Positions 44,001 through 52,651 of a stretch of 64,000 bases of DNA are shown here, in pieces. The position numbers were made by a program, and so were the translations under genes. Origin of the DNA: Oceanicola sp. (lineage in GTDB: Bacteria; Pseudomonadota; Alphaproteobacteria; Rhodobacterales; Rhodobacteraceae). Positions within the stretch are counted from its first letter, which is position 1, and each line of letters starts with the position of its first letter. The notes under the pieces are model-generated. The model ran no database searches, was not told the DNA's origin, and was given only the letters and a program-made list of their open reading frames with translations. The stretch spans positions 1,466,011 through 1,530,010 of the forward strand of contig CP051231.1 of NCBI GenBank assembly GCA_017792405.1. The letters run 5' to 3'.

Positions 44001-44747
44001 ATGCTTGCTGCCCGACTGACCGACTTTCATGTGTGCCCTCTGGTCACACCCGGCGTTCCGCCAATCCCGCACGTTGGCGGCCCGATCCTTCCGACCTGCT
44101 CCATTAATGTGCTCACCTGCAACATGCCGCAGGCCCGTCTGACCGATAAGGCCCTGTGCGTCGGCCCGCCCGATGTTATCGTTTTCGGCTCACCGCTGGT
44201 TCTGGTGAACAACCTGCCTGCGGCCCGCTTGGGAGACCCCTGCGCACACGGCGGCGCAATCACAACGGGCTGCCCGACCGTCCTCATCGGCCAGACATAC
44301 GTGCCCGGCACCATGCTCCAGAACGCGGCTATGGGGGTGAACCCATCGGGCAGCGTGGTGAATTGCGGCAACTCCATCGATGCAGTGCTTGATCGTCTGG
44401 ATGGCACAGACCCCAATGCTGTGGCACCGGCCACGCGGGACGGGCTCTTCTCGGACATCGAAGCGCGGCACAACACCAACCTGCAATGGAACTCGAGCTT
44501 TCAGGACGCCTTTGACGCTGTGCAGCAAGGTGGCCCCGGCACGCGCGCCATAGTTGGCATCATCTATCCCAACAACGGCGGCTCGCATGTGGTTGTCATG
44601 GCCAATGATCGTGGCACGGTGGGAATCGTAGAAAGCCAAGATTGGGGTCCGGGGCAACGCCAAGAGGTGATCACCGATGCGAACAGGGCGAATACGCGCT
44701 ACAATGGCTCTGGCAACAGCAATGTTGGCTGGGGCATTGTGCCTTGA
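44001..44747 (+). CDS. PAAR-domain effector with papain-fold toxin domain
   Basis: 248 residues. N-terminal PAAR-like (DUF4150) region of ~110 residues containing a literal PAAR at 73-76 and GxxCxHGG-type loops (CAHGGAITTGCPTVLIG); C-terminal ~125 residues start VNCGNSIDAVLDRLDG and include Cys122, His196 (GGSHVVVM) and an ESQD segment, as in the papain-fold (Tox-PL-type) deamidase/peptidase toxins. PAAR proteins cap the type VI secretion spike and carry toxins. No T6SS structural gene is near, so it is an orphan effector. The next gene is the likely immunity partner. Confidence 0.77.
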   Translation: MLAARLTDFHVCPLVTPGVPPIPHVGGPILPTCSINVLTCNMPQARLTDKALCVGPPDVIVFGSPLVLVNNLPAARLGDPCAHGGAITTGCPTVLIGQTYVPGTMLQNAAMGVNPSGSVVNCGNSIDAVLDRLDGTDPNAVAPATRDGLFSDIEARHNTNLQWNSSFQDAFDAVQQGGPGTRAIVGIIYPNNGGSHVVVMANDRGTVGIVESQDWGPGQRQEVITDANRANTRYNGSGNSNVGWGIVP

Positions 44748-44763
44748 CCCGGGAGCAGGACTA

Positions 44764-45081
44764 ATGGCGGGAGAGCGGATCAGCGCAGAAGCGGCAAAGG
44801 TGCTTGTCGAGGAGGAAATTTTCAAGGACAGCGACCATGATTTCGTGATCGAGGAAGGCCGGACCATGGAACGCACCTATGGCTGGATCTTTTTCTACAA
44901 CACCCGCGCATTTCTCGCCTCGGGCGACCCGATGGATACGATGCCCGGCACCGGGCCGATCGTGGTGTTGCATGACGGCTCTGTGGTCCCTATGCCCACT
45001 TCGATGCCACCGGAGCAGGCCATTCTCCGTTTCGAGGAGATGCTAGAAGACCCTGAGATGCTACCCGAACACATGAAGTAG
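44764..45081 (+). CDS. Immunity protein, Imm35 (YrhB) family
   Basis: 105 residues from ATG 44764, 16 bp after the toxin stop. A longer frame (from 44677) overlaps the toxin gene. The ERTYGWIFFYNTRAFLASGD and TGPIVVLHDGSVVPM segments are the core of Imm35/YrhB domains, which neutralise toxins encoded next door. The strongly acidic N-terminus (EEEIFKDSDHDFVIEEGR) fits a protein that blocks an active site. Expected to be cytoplasmic and to protect the producer from the papain-like toxin. Confidence 0.8.
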   Translation: MAGERISAEAAKVLVEEEIFKDSDHDFVIEEGRTMERTYGWIFFYNTRAFLASGDPMDTMPGTGPIVVLHDGSVVPMPTSMPPEQAILRFEEMLEDPEMLPEHMK

Positions 45082-45139
45082 CCCGCTGCGGCGCACGGCA
45101 GGGCTTGCCCCGGGCGCGCGGTGAGGCCACAAGGCGAGC

Positions 45140-46030
45140 ATGTCTGCCTCTTCCATTCTCTGCATCGGTTCCGTTCTTTGGGATGTCATCGGGCGCACGC
45201 CTGCCTCGATGCGGCTGGGCGCTGATGTCCCCGGCAGGATCACCCGGATTCCGGGGGGGGTGGCTCTCAACATCGCCATGGCCCTGCGACGTGCGGGGCT
45301 TGCGCCTGTGTTGCTCAGTTCAGTAGGCCGTGACGGGCCGGGCGATGAACTCGTTGCGCGCTGCACGCTTCTGGGCCTCGACACTAAATACCTGCATCGC
45401 TCTGACGATCTGCCGACCGATACCTACATGGCCATCGAAGGCGCGGGCGGGCTGGTTGCGGCACTGGCGGATGCCCATTCACTCGAGGCGGCGGGAGACC
45501 GAATCCTCGCACCCTTGCGGGATGGCCGCCTCGGGAGCACTGACGCCCCCTACCCCGGCCTCATCGCGCTGGATGGCAACCTGACTGAAACGCTATTGGC
45601 CGAAATCGCCGAAAGCCCGCTTTTTGCCGCCGCCGACCTGCGTTTGGCGCCTGCCTCACCCGGCAAGGCGGAGCGCCTCCTGCCGCTCCTTGGCCATGTC
45701 GGCACCACGCTCTACCTCAATCGCGAGGAGGCTGGACTGCTTGCGCAAAAGCGCTTCGATGACGCCGAGAGTGCCGCGAAGGCGCTGGTCAAACGCGGCG
45801 CGGGCCGGGTGCTGGTAACCGACGGCGGTCGCGCCACATGCGATGCGTCCCAAGACGCCTGCCATGTGTCCACACCGCCTGAAGTTATGGTCGAACGGGT
45901 CACTGGCGCTGGTGACACTTTCATGGCTGCCCACATCGCCGCCGAGGCGGAAGGAATGGACCGACCCGCAGCCCTCGCCCATGCCCAGGCCGTAACGGCG
46001 GCCTATGTCTCTGGAGAAACCCGCCTGTGA
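45140..46030 (+). CDS. psuK: Pseudouridine kinase (PfkB family)
   Basis: 296 residues of the PfkB/ribokinase fold: glycine-rich GGVALNIAMALRRAG, middle motif LDGNLTETLLAEI and catalytic GAGDTFMAAH with the anion-hole Asp. Paired with psuG by a 4-bp overlap, which is the basis for pseudouridine rather than ribose. Phosphorylates pseudouridine to the 5'-phosphate, which PsuG then cleaves to uracil and ribose 5-phosphate. Confidence 0.92.
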   Translation: MSASSILCIGSVLWDVIGRTPASMRLGADVPGRITRIPGGVALNIAMALRRAGLAPVLLSSVGRDGPGDELVARCTLLGLDTKYLHRSDDLPTDTYMAIEGAGGLVAALADAHSLEAAGDRILAPLRDGRLGSTDAPYPGLIALDGNLTETLLAEIAESPLFAAADLRLAPASPGKAERLLPLLGHVGTTLYLNREEAGLLAQKRFDDAESAAKALVKRGAGRVLVTDGGRATCDASQDACHVSTPPEVMVERVTGAGDTFMAAHIAAEAEGMDRPAALAHAQAVTAAYVSGETRL

Positions 46031-46950
46031 AGATGAATGTCACACAAGAAGTCTCTGATGCGATTGCAGAAAGCCGCCCTGTCGTGGCGCTTGAAAGCAC
46101 CATCATCACCCACGGCATGCCCTATCCGCAAAACGTGGAAACGGCCCGCGCCGTAGAGGATGACATTCGGGCCGCCGGGGCCGTGCCGGCCACCATCGCT
46201 GTGCTCGAAGGGGCGCTCTGTGCCGGCCTCACCGAGGCACAGCTCGATGCGCTGGGGCAGGCGACCGGGGTAGCCAAACTTTCCCGCGCCGATATGGCAC
46301 ACTGCCTCGCGACCGGTGGCACGGGGGCAACGACCGTTGCCGCGACGATGATCGGCGCACGGCTCGCAGGCATCGAGGTCTTCGCCACCGGCGGCATCGG
46401 CGGTGTTCATCGCGGCGCAGAGCTCAGCTTCGATGTTTCCGCCGACCTTCAGGAACTCGCCAAAACCCCGGTGAGCGTGGTGGCTGCAGGTGCAAAGGCC
46501 ATCCTCGACATCCCGAAAACGCTGGAAGTGCTTGAAACCTTGGGCGTTCCGGTCATCACAATGGGGCAAAAGGACTTTCCGGCCTTCTGGTCGCGAAGCT
46601 CAGGCCTGCCCTCGCCCCTTTCAGCTGAGACTGCGGCCGAGGTCGCCAAAGCTCATGTGATGCGCGGCGCGATGGGGTTGGAAGGCGGACAACTGGTGGC
46701 CAATCCGATCCCGATGGGAGCTGAAATTCCGGCCGAAGAGCTGGCCCCGGTAATCGCCGAGGCTCTCGCCGCCGCCGAGGCGGAAGGGATCGCCGCAAAA
46801 GCCGTCACCCCCTTTCTGCTTGATCGGATCTTTCACGCGACCGAGGGCCGCTCGCTGACGGCCAATATCGCCCTCGTCCGCCACAACGCTCGGCTCGCTG
46901 CCGAAATCGCAGGCGAAATCGTTAAAATTCGCGCCGTCAAGCAGGGTTAA
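46027..46950 (+). CDS. psuG: Pseudouridine-5'-phosphate glycosidase
   Basis: 307 residues from GTG 46027 (overlapping psuK as GTGA); ATG 46033 is also possible. ALESTIITHGMPYPQNVETA, AKLSRADMAHCLATG, GTGATTVAATM and FATGGIGGVHRGA are hallmark PsuG segments that build its manganese and sugar-phosphate site. Cleaves the C-glycosidic bond of pseudouridine 5'-phosphate. With psuK it completes pseudouridine salvage. Confidence 0.95.
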   Translation: MKMNVTQEVSDAIAESRPVVALESTIITHGMPYPQNVETARAVEDDIRAAGAVPATIAVLEGALCAGLTEAQLDALGQATGVAKLSRADMAHCLATGGTGATTVAATMIGARLAGIEVFATGGIGGVHRGAELSFDVSADLQELAKTPVSVVAAGAKAILDIPKTLEVLETLGVPVITMGQKDFPAFWSRSSGLPSPLSAETAAEVAKAHVMRGAMGLEGGQLVANPIPMGAEIPAEELAPVIAEALAAAEAEGIAAKAVTPFLLDRIFHATEGRSLTANIALVRHNARLAAEIAGEIVKIRAVKQG

Positions 46951-47025
46951 CGCCCTCGCTCCCTTGCGAGCGGCCCCGGCGGCGCATATTTCTCATGCAA
47001 CCGCCCAAGGAGTGCCCGAAACACG

Positions 47026-47799
47026 ATGGCCAAGACGCCACCGCCGCCCGAAAATCCGCTCGACCCGAAACCCTACCGGCGCCCCGGTTGGCTCTCGGGT
47101 CTGCGTTCGTCGTTCTTTACCGGGCTGGTCGTTGTCGGCCCCGTTGCCGTGACCATCTGGCTGATCTGGACGGTCGTGGGCTGGGTCGATGGCGTGGTCA
47201 TGCCCTTTGTGCCGGGCGCCTACCACCCCGAGACGCTGATCAACAAATACTTCAACTGCGCCGACTGCGAGCCGATCCGGGTCAACATCCGCGGCGTCGG
47301 TGTGGTGGTCTTCCTTCTCTTCACGGTGCTCGTGGGCTGGATGGCCAAAGGCTTCCTCGGCCGTTCGTTCCTTCGCTGGGCCGAGAGCCTTGTGGACCGC
47401 ATGCCCGTCGTTCGCTCCATCTACAACGGCCTGAAGCAGATCGCCGAAACCGTCTTCGCCCAGACAGAGACGAATTTCGACAAGGCCTGCCTTGTCCAAT
47501 ACCCGCGCCATGGCATCTGGGCGATTGCCTTCATCTCGACCAAGGCAAAGGGCGAAATCGCCAAGAAGTCGCCAGTCGAAGATGAGATGGTCTCGGTGTT
47601 CCTACCGACCACGCCCAACCCCACCTCTGGCTTCCTGCTATTCGTGCCCCGCAAGGATGTGATCATCCTCGACATGACCGTGGAAGATGCCGCAAAACTC
47701 GTGATCTCCGCGGGGCTCGTCTACCCATCCGACAAGATCCCGGCCGCCCTTCCAGAAGCCGCTCAAGCGGTCGAAGAACGCGAAAAAGGCGCTGCCTGA
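47026..47799 (+). CDS. DUF502 family membrane protein
   Basis: 257 residues. Two N-terminal membrane helices (~24-48 and ~85-108) and a soluble C-terminal domain. Characteristic segments include VDRMPVVRSIYNGLKQIAETV, YPRHGIWAIAFISTK and PTTPNPTSGFLLFVPRKDV. DUF502 proteins are widespread inner-membrane proteins without settled function. Downstream of psuG by 75 bp, possibly separately transcribed. The N-terminus (KTPPPPENPLDPKPYRRPGW) is proline-rich. Confidence 0.9.
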   Translation: MAKTPPPPENPLDPKPYRRPGWLSGLRSSFFTGLVVVGPVAVTIWLIWTVVGWVDGVVMPFVPGAYHPETLINKYFNCADCEPIRVNIRGVGVVVFLLFTVLVGWMAKGFLGRSFLRWAESLVDRMPVVRSIYNGLKQIAETVFAQTETNFDKACLVQYPRHGIWAIAFISTKAKGEIAKKSPVEDEMVSVFLPTTPNPTSGFLLFVPRKDVIILDMTVEDAAKLVISAGLVYPSDKIPAALPEAAQAVEEREKGAA

Positions 47800-47954
47800 G
47801 GTAGCTGTCGCGATTCCGGGCGCTCCGCTGGCAGCATTTGCGGCAATTCTGCGACATTACCGCCACATCTTGTGGCTGGACAGACGCGCTTTCTTGCGGC
47901 CAAACACGTTATGCCTAAGTTCACCCAAAGCAGATCCAGAATGGGATGTTCCCG

Positions 47955-48170
47955 ATGAAACTCTTTTACGCAGGCCTTCTCTCCGCCGCCCTCGCCGCCC
48001 CGGCTTTTGCCGGTGGCATGAACGAGCCGGTGATGGAGCCGACGGTCACGACCGATGAGCCGCAGATGAGCCGTGACACGATTGCCGAAGACACCGCGTC
48101 TTCCGGCAGCCATGACATCATCGTGCCGATCACCGCGCTGATCCTCTTCGGTGTCGCGGTCGCCAACTGA
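47955..48170 (+). CDS. Small exported/membrane protein of unknown function
   Basis: 71 residues from ATG 47955 (ATG 47946 also in frame). Signal peptide (MKLFYAGLLSAALAAPAFA), an acidic Thr/Glu linker (EPVMEPTVTTDEPQ) and a C-terminal helix IIVPITALILFGVAVA, so probably membrane-anchored at the C-terminus with its middle in the periplasm. Conserved-looking signal and terminator at 48194 support a real gene. Function unknown. Confidence 0.72.
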   Translation: MKLFYAGLLSAALAAPAFAGGMNEPVMEPTVTTDEPQMSRDTIAEDTASSGSHDIIVPITALILFGVAVAN

Positions 48171-48193
48171 TCCGGCTACAGCCGCAGCAATGA

Positions 48194-48224
48194 GGCCGCA
48201 TGGAGTTTTCCGCTGCGGCCTTTT
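48194..48224 (+). terminator. Intrinsic terminator of the small exported protein gene
   Basis: GGCCGCA (48194-48200) pairs with TGCGGCC (48214-48220), followed by four T. The T run is short but the stem is perfect. Confidence 0.75.
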
Positions 48225-48233
48225 GTGCGTTGT

Positions 48234-49331
48234 CTACTCATCAAACGTGCGCCCCAGCCCGTCGCCGTAAATCGCAGCGAGATCAACGCTGCTCTCTCTC
48301 CCCACCTTGCTTCCGTGTTGCCCCAGGAACCGGGCCGCAGCCCGGCGGCCCGCTTCCTTGAGTTCGCTCATCACGTAGGGGTTCGGTACGGTCTTGGTGG
48401 CAACCGATAGGTCGTTCATCAGGTCGTCGTCGGCGATCATGTGCACGCGCACGTTCTTCATCACCCCCTCCGGCACAGTGCCGCTTTCGATCAGGCGATG
48501 CACGAAGGCGATGGCACGAAGCTCGCTCATAAGGGAGGCGTTGAAGCTGATCTCGTTGACCCGGTTCGCTATATCCTGAGGCGTCTGCGGAAGTTCCTCG
48601 CGCTCCAGGGGGTTGATGTTGATGATGATGATGTCGTCCGGCAGGTGCCGCGCGAAGAGTGGAAACAGCGCAGGATTGCCTGTATAGCCACCATCCCACC
48701 AAAACTCGTCAGTCCGGGTCACCGGATCTTTGGCTTCGACGGCCCGGAACAACGAGGGCAGACAAGCGGAGGCCAGGATCACATCAGGCGTGATCTCTTC
48801 TCCCCGGAACACTCGGATGCGCCCCGTGCGGACGTTGGTAGCGGATACGTAAAAGTCGGGCCCGCGCTCGTGGCACACGTGGTTGTAGTCGAAGGTCTCG
48901 ACCACCTTGCGCAACGGGTTGTCGTAGAGGGGGCCGAGACTGTAGGGCGAGGCCACTCGCGCAGCAGTTTCCTGCAGCCAGTAAGCCGGTGAGTATTCCA
49001 GCATCTGGCTCACCACCTGGGCGGAGGGTGCGAAGGGGGCCAGCCAATGGGTGATCTCATTGTCGGGCAAGGCCCCCATACGCTCCCAGAGCCAATCGAG
49101 GTTCGCGCGGGCGACCTCGTTGCCCTCCGCCACGTCGCCATCCGCCAGCCCGCGCACGAGCCCTGCCTTCAGCGCCGCGCCATTGACCGCCCCGGCGGAG
49201 GTGCCGGAGATCGCGGCGATCTCGAACTCGCCGGTCTCCAGCAACCGGTCCAGCACGCCCCAGGTGAAGGCGCCGTGGGCCCCTCCCCCCTGAAGCGCTA
49301 GGTTGACGGCGATCTTCTGTTTCTTTGCCAC
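48234..49331 (-). CDS. Patatin-like phospholipase
   Basis: 365 residues from GTG 49331, 4 bases after the neighbour's stop; ATG 49358 inside that gene is an alternative. Oxyanion loop LQGGGAHGAF, nucleophile elbow GTSAGAVNGAAL, and catalytic Asp in WWDGGYTGNPAL form the Ser-Asp dyad of patatins, followed by the IIININPLEREELP segment. Probably a cytoplasmic lipase or esterase. Neighbour of a hydroxybutyrate dehydrogenase (bdhA) with which such genes often pair in alphaproteobacteria; a polyhydroxybutyrate connection is therefore possible. Confidence 0.9.
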   Translation of the reverse strand: MAKKQKIAVNLALQGGGAHGAFTWGVLDRLLETGEFEIAAISGTSAGAVNGAALKAGLVRGLADGDVAEGNEVARANLDWLWERMGALPDNEITHWLAPFAPSAQVVSQMLEYSPAYWLQETAARVASPYSLGPLYDNPLRKVVETFDYNHVCHERGPDFYVSATNVRTGRIRVFRGEEITPDVILASACLPSLFRAVEAKDPVTRTDEFWWDGGYTGNPALFPLFARHLPDDIIIININPLEREELPQTPQDIANRVNEISFNASLMSELRAIAFVHRLIESGTVPEGVMKNVRVHMIADDDLMNDLSVATKTVPNPYVMSELKEAGRRAAARFLGQHGSKVGRESSVDLAAIYGDGLGRTFDE

Positions 49332-49335
49332 CGGA

Positions 49336-50109
49336 TCAGCTCGCGGTCCAGCCACCATCGGCGCTGATCGTGGTGCCGGTGATCTGCGAGGCATGATCAG
49401 AGCAGAGGAACACGGCAAGGCCACCAAGCTGCTCGACCGTCACGAACTCCTTGGAGGGTTGCTTCTCAAGGATGACCTTCTCGACCACCTCGTCCTCCTT
49501 CATCTTGTACTCCTTCGCCGTGTCCGGGATCTGGGCCTCGACCAATGGGGTCAGCACGTAGCCCGGGCAGATTGCGTTGGCCGTAATCGGTTCGCGGGCC
49601 GTCTCAAGGCCGACCGTCTTGGTCATTCCGACGATGCCATGCTTCGCTGAGATATAGGCCGACTTGTAGGGCGAGGCGCGCAGACCGTGGGCGGAGGCGA
49701 TGTTGATGACCCGGCCCCAACCCGCCTTGCGCATCATTGGCAGGGCAGCGGCTGTAGTGTGGAACGCTGACGAAAGGTTGATGGCGATGATCGCATCCCA
49801 TTTTTCCATCGGGAACTCGTCAATCGGGGCGACGTGCTGGATGCCCGCGTTGTTGACGAGGATGTCGCAGGCGCCCGCCTCTTCGATCAGCTTGCGGCAC
49901 TCCTCGCCCTTGCTCATGTCGGCCTTGATGTAGCGCGCCTCGACTCCATGCGCCTTGCCGATCTCCTCGGCAAGCGCGTGATCTTCCTTGCGGTCGGTGA
50001 ACGAGTTGAGCACCACGTTGGCTCCTGCTCCGGCCAGTGCCCGCGCAACGCCAAGGCCGATCCCCGAGTTGGACCCGGTGATGACGGCGGTTTTGCCTTT
50101 GAGAGACAT
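49336..50109 (-). CDS. bdhA: 3-hydroxybutyrate dehydrogenase
   Basis: 257 residues, short-chain dehydrogenase from ATG 50109 (upstream AGAAGAGAGATGTCTC-type site). Cofactor motif TGSNSGIGLGVA, NNAG motif, catalytic Ser/Tyr/Lys with SAHGLRA and YISAKHG, and substrate-specific ICPGYVLTPLVEAQIP. Interconverts 3-hydroxybutyrate and acetoacetate with NAD, in polyhydroxybutyrate use. Coupled by a 4-base gap to the patatin gene. Confidence 0.93.
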   Translation of the reverse strand: MSLKGKTAVITGSNSGIGLGVARALAGAGANVVLNSFTDRKEDHALAEEIGKAHGVEARYIKADMSKGEECRKLIEEAGACDILVNNAGIQHVAPIDEFPMEKWDAIIAINLSSAFHTTAAALPMMRKAGWGRVINIASAHGLRASPYKSAYISAKHGIVGMTKTVGLETAREPITANAICPGYVLTPLVEAQIPDTAKEYKMKEDEVVEKVILEKQPSKEFVTVEQLGGLAVFLCSDHASQITGTTISADGGWTAS

Positions 50110-50217
50110 CTCTCTTCTCCATTGTGAAATTCTGTCGGTGCAAAGCATAGATGCTGCACTTGCAAAGGAAACGGCGAATGTCGAAAGACGTTCCGGGGCT
50201 GCGTCAGTTTGTCGGCG

Positions 50218-50604
50218 TCAAAGCTGGGCACCGATCGCGGCCACGTCGATCAGCGAGTGCACCTCTGCGATCACCCCTTGCTCGTAGCGATAGAACACGT
50301 GCTCAGTGAACTGCACCCGTCGTCCGTTGACCGGCAAGCCGAAGAGTGCGCCGACCGGCGTGCAATCAAAGCTTAGCCGCGCGGCGATACGCTCGGGCTC
50401 GGCCACCAAGTGCGCGATGTTGAAACGCAGGTCGGGAATCGCCCGAAAATCGCCCTCCAGCATGGCGCGGTATCCGGCCAGCCCGAGGGGACTGCCGTTG
50501 TGGCTCGCCACTTCGTGAACGTACTCGCCGAGCGTTTCCCAATCCTGCCGATTGAGGCAGTCGATGTAGCCGTGGTAGGCGGCGATGCAGGCGTCGCGGG
50601 TCAT
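50218..50604 (-). CDS. SnoaL-like/ester cyclase family protein
   Basis: 128 residues. Cone-shaped NTF2-like fold: helix DACIAAYHGYIDCLNRQDW, then strands with SHNGSPLGLAGYRAML and FRAIPDLRFNIAHLVAEPERIAARL, ending in VFYRYEQGVIAEVHSLID. Many SnoaL-like proteins are hydrolases or isomerases of small ring substrates; this one has no assigned ligand. Its transcription runs leftward into the bdhA/patatin region. Confidence 0.82.
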   Translation of the reverse strand: MTRDACIAAYHGYIDCLNRQDWETLGEYVHEVASHNGSPLGLAGYRAMLEGDFRAIPDLRFNIAHLVAEPERIAARLSFDCTPVGALFGLPVNGRRVQFTEHVFYRYEQGVIAEVHSLIDVAAIGAQL

Positions 50605-50639
50605 GAAACCACTCCGATATCAGGCCCAGAAATCGGGCC

Positions 50640-50716
50640 AAAAAAAAAGCGCCCGCACAAGGCGGGCGCAAGTTATTGAGGCAGGTTTCATACAGGCAAG
50701 AAACCTATCGAGCAGT
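50640..50716 (-). ncRNA. Candidate small RNA with two hairpins
   Basis: Downstream (minus strand) of the promoter at 50723-50751. Predicted transcript starts near 50716 and is about 77 nt. It holds hairpin 1, AGGTTTC/GAAACCT (50706-50700 with 50689-50683, a 7-bp stem and 10-base loop TTGCCTGTAT), a linker, and a perfect 8-bp terminator stem GCGCCCGC/GCGGGCGC (50669-50662 with 50656-50649) followed by nine U at 50648-50640. There is no credible open frame. The ending is that of a Hfq-bound trans-acting sRNA. No family recognised. Confidence 0.68.
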
Positions 50717-50722
50717 GCCCTC

Positions 50723-50751
50723 TTTATACGCGTTCTGCCGCGTATGTCCAA
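50723..50751 (-). promoter_or_regulatory. Strong promoter with embedded operator for the sRNA
   Basis: On the minus strand TTGGAC (50751-50746) and TATAAA (50728-50723) are separated by 17 bp, the optimal sigma70 spacing. The spacer includes ATACGCG-GCAGAA-CGCGTAT, a perfect 7-bp inverted repeat (50726-50745), which overlaps the -10 edge and would fit a repressor. Confidence 0.7.
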
Positions 50752-50830
50752 GGTAAAAGTTTGAAAAGGCTGAACTCCGCCGCTAGGATTTGGGTCAAAT
50801 AAACAAGGGCAGACAGGGATTGTTGCCAAT

Positions 50831-52651
50831 ATGGCCTATCATTTTTTCCAAGCAGGTTCACGGGTTTGCGCGACGCTCGCTCTGGTTTCCCTCGGGGGAT
50901 TCGCCGGAGCCGAGCCAAAGCACGGCATCGCCATGTATGGCGAGCCCGCATTGCCGGCTGATTTCACCGCCCTGCCCTACGTCAATCCCAATGCGCCGAA
51001 GGGCGGCGAATACGTGCAAAGCGAGATCGGCAGTTTTGACTCGATGCACCCGTTCATCCTCAAGGGCCGCTCCCCATGGGCATGGCGCGAGTTTGGTTTC
51101 GAGAGCCTCATGGGCCGCAGCCAGGACGAGCCATTCACGCTCTACGGGCTGCTGGCCGAAACGGTCGAGACAGGGCCGAACCGTGAGTGGGTCGAGTTCA
51201 CTTTGCGGTCCGAGGCTCGGTTCAACGACGGCTCGCCCGTGACCGTTGAAGATGTGATGTGGTCCTACGAGACCCTCGGCACCCTCGGCCATCCGCGCTA
51301 CCACACCGCTTGGAAAAAGGTGGCCAAGATGGAGCAGGTCGGCGAGCGCGGTGTGCGCTTCACTTTCAACGAGGCCGACAACGAACTGGCCCTCCTGATG
51401 GGCATGCGTCCGATCATCAAGAAGGCCGATTGGGAGGGCATCGACTTCGAAGAAGCGTCGATGCGCGTGCCTGTTGGCTCCGGCCCCTACGTGATCGAAA
51501 ACGTCGATCCCGGCCGCTCGATCACCATGAAGCGCAACCCCGACTGGTGGGGCAAGGACTTGCCGTTCAATCGCGGCCAGCACAACTTCGACACGCTCCG
51601 CTACGAGTGGTTCGGTGATGGTGATGTGGCCTTCGAGGCCTTCCGCGCCGGAGAACTCAGCTACAACCGCGAGAACAACGTCGCCAAGTGGAACAGCTCT
51701 TACGACTTCCCCGCCGTGCAGTCGGGCGATGTGGTGAAGGCGCTGATCCCGCATGAGCGGCCCTCGGGGATCACCGGCCTCGTGATGAACACCCGCAAGC
51801 CGCTTTTCGACGACTGGCGCGTGCGCGAAGCGATGATCCTCGCCTTCAACTACGAGTTCATCTCCGACAAGCTGAACGATGGCGGCGACCCGCGGATCTG
51901 CTCCTATTTCTGCAACTCCGAACTTGCGATGAAGCCGGGTGCAGCTGAGGGCAAGGTGGCAGAGCTGCTGGAACCCTTCGCAGCGGAACTTCCGCCTGGC
52001 ACTATAGAAGGCTACGAGCTGCCCGTCGGCGACGGCTCGGTTCGTAACCGCGCAAACGTCCGCGCCGCGATGGACCTGCTGAACGAGGCCGGCTGGACCG
52101 TGGATGACGCCGGTGTGCTCCGGAATGAAGCGGGGGATGCCTTCGCCTTCGAGATCCTCCTCCAAACCGGCGCACCACAACCTGCAAACATCGCCGAGCT
52201 TTACGTTGAAGGCCTCAAGCGACTGGGCATGGACGTGACCATCGAGGCCATCGACCGGGCGCAGTACCGCGAGCGGACCGACAATTACGACTTCGACATG
52301 ACTTGGTACACCCGCCCCCTCTCCATGTCGCCCGGCAACGAACAGACGCTTTACTGGGGCTCTGCGGGCGTGACCGAGCCGGGTACCCGCAACTGGATGG
52401 GCATGAACTCCCCCGCCGCCGAGGCGATGATCCGCGCGATGCTCGAAACCGAGGATCGCGAGGTGTTTCTTGCCGCCGTGCATGGCCTTGACCGTGTTCT
52501 GACCGCAGGGCGCTACGTGATCCCGATCTGGTACAGCCCCAAGGCGCGGCTCGCGTTCAAGAAAGAGATGAAATACAACGCCGAGCACCTGCCAGCCTAT
52601 GGCGATTGGGCCGGGTTCCTTCCGGATGTTTGGTGGTGGCAGGCGGAGTGA
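50831..52651 (+). CDS. Peptide ABC transporter substrate-binding protein (YejA/family 5)
   Basis: 606 residues with signal peptide 1-27 (GGFAGAEP). Family-5 extracellular binding protein: GLLAETVETGPNREWVEFTLR, FNDGSPVTVEDVMWSYE and VNPNAPKGGEY are typical; the KHGIAMYGEPALP start and length fit YejA, which binds microcin-like peptides or oligopeptides. No permease genes are near, which is unusual for yejA (normally yejABEF). Stop overlaps the next gene as GTGA, so both are one transcript. Transcription starts from the same gap as the leftward sRNA. Confidence 0.85.
   Translation: MAYHFFQAGSRVCATLALVSLGGFAGAEPKHGIAMYGEPALPADFTALPYVNPNAPKGGEYVQSEIGSFDSMHPFILKGRSPWAWREFGFESLMGRSQDEPFTLYGLLAETVETGPNREWVEFTLRSEARFNDGSPVTVEDVMWSYETLGTLGHPRYHTAWKKVAKMEQVGERGVRFTFNEADNELALLMGMRPIIKKADWEGIDFEEASMRVPVGSGPYVIENVDPGRSITMKRNPDWWGKDLPFNRGQHNFDTLRYEWFGDGDVAFEAFRAGELSYNRENNVAKWNSSYDFPAVQSGDVVKALIPHERPSGITGLVMNTRKPLFDDWRVREAMILAFNYEFISDKLNDGGDPRICSYFCNSELAMKPGAAEGKVAELLEPFAAELPPGTIEGYELPVGDGSVRNRANVRAAMDLLNEAGWTVDDAGVLRNEAGDAFAFEILLQTGAPQPANIAELYVEGLKRLGMDVTIEAIDRAQYRERTDNYDFDMTWYTRPLSMSPGNEQTLYWGSAGVTEPGTRNWMGMNSPAAEAMIRAMLETEDREVFLAAVHGLDRVLTAGRYVIPIWYSPKARLAFKKEMKYNAEHLPAYGDWAGFLPDVWWWQAE

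Noticed and set aside
44001..45081. A local type VI secretion locus
   Set aside because: Only the PAAR effector and immunity gene are present; no tss, vgrG or hcp genes lie near.
50858..52588. 576-codon minus-strand open frame opposite the binding-protein gene
   Set aside because: Long only because stop codons are rare in that frame of GC-rich DNA.
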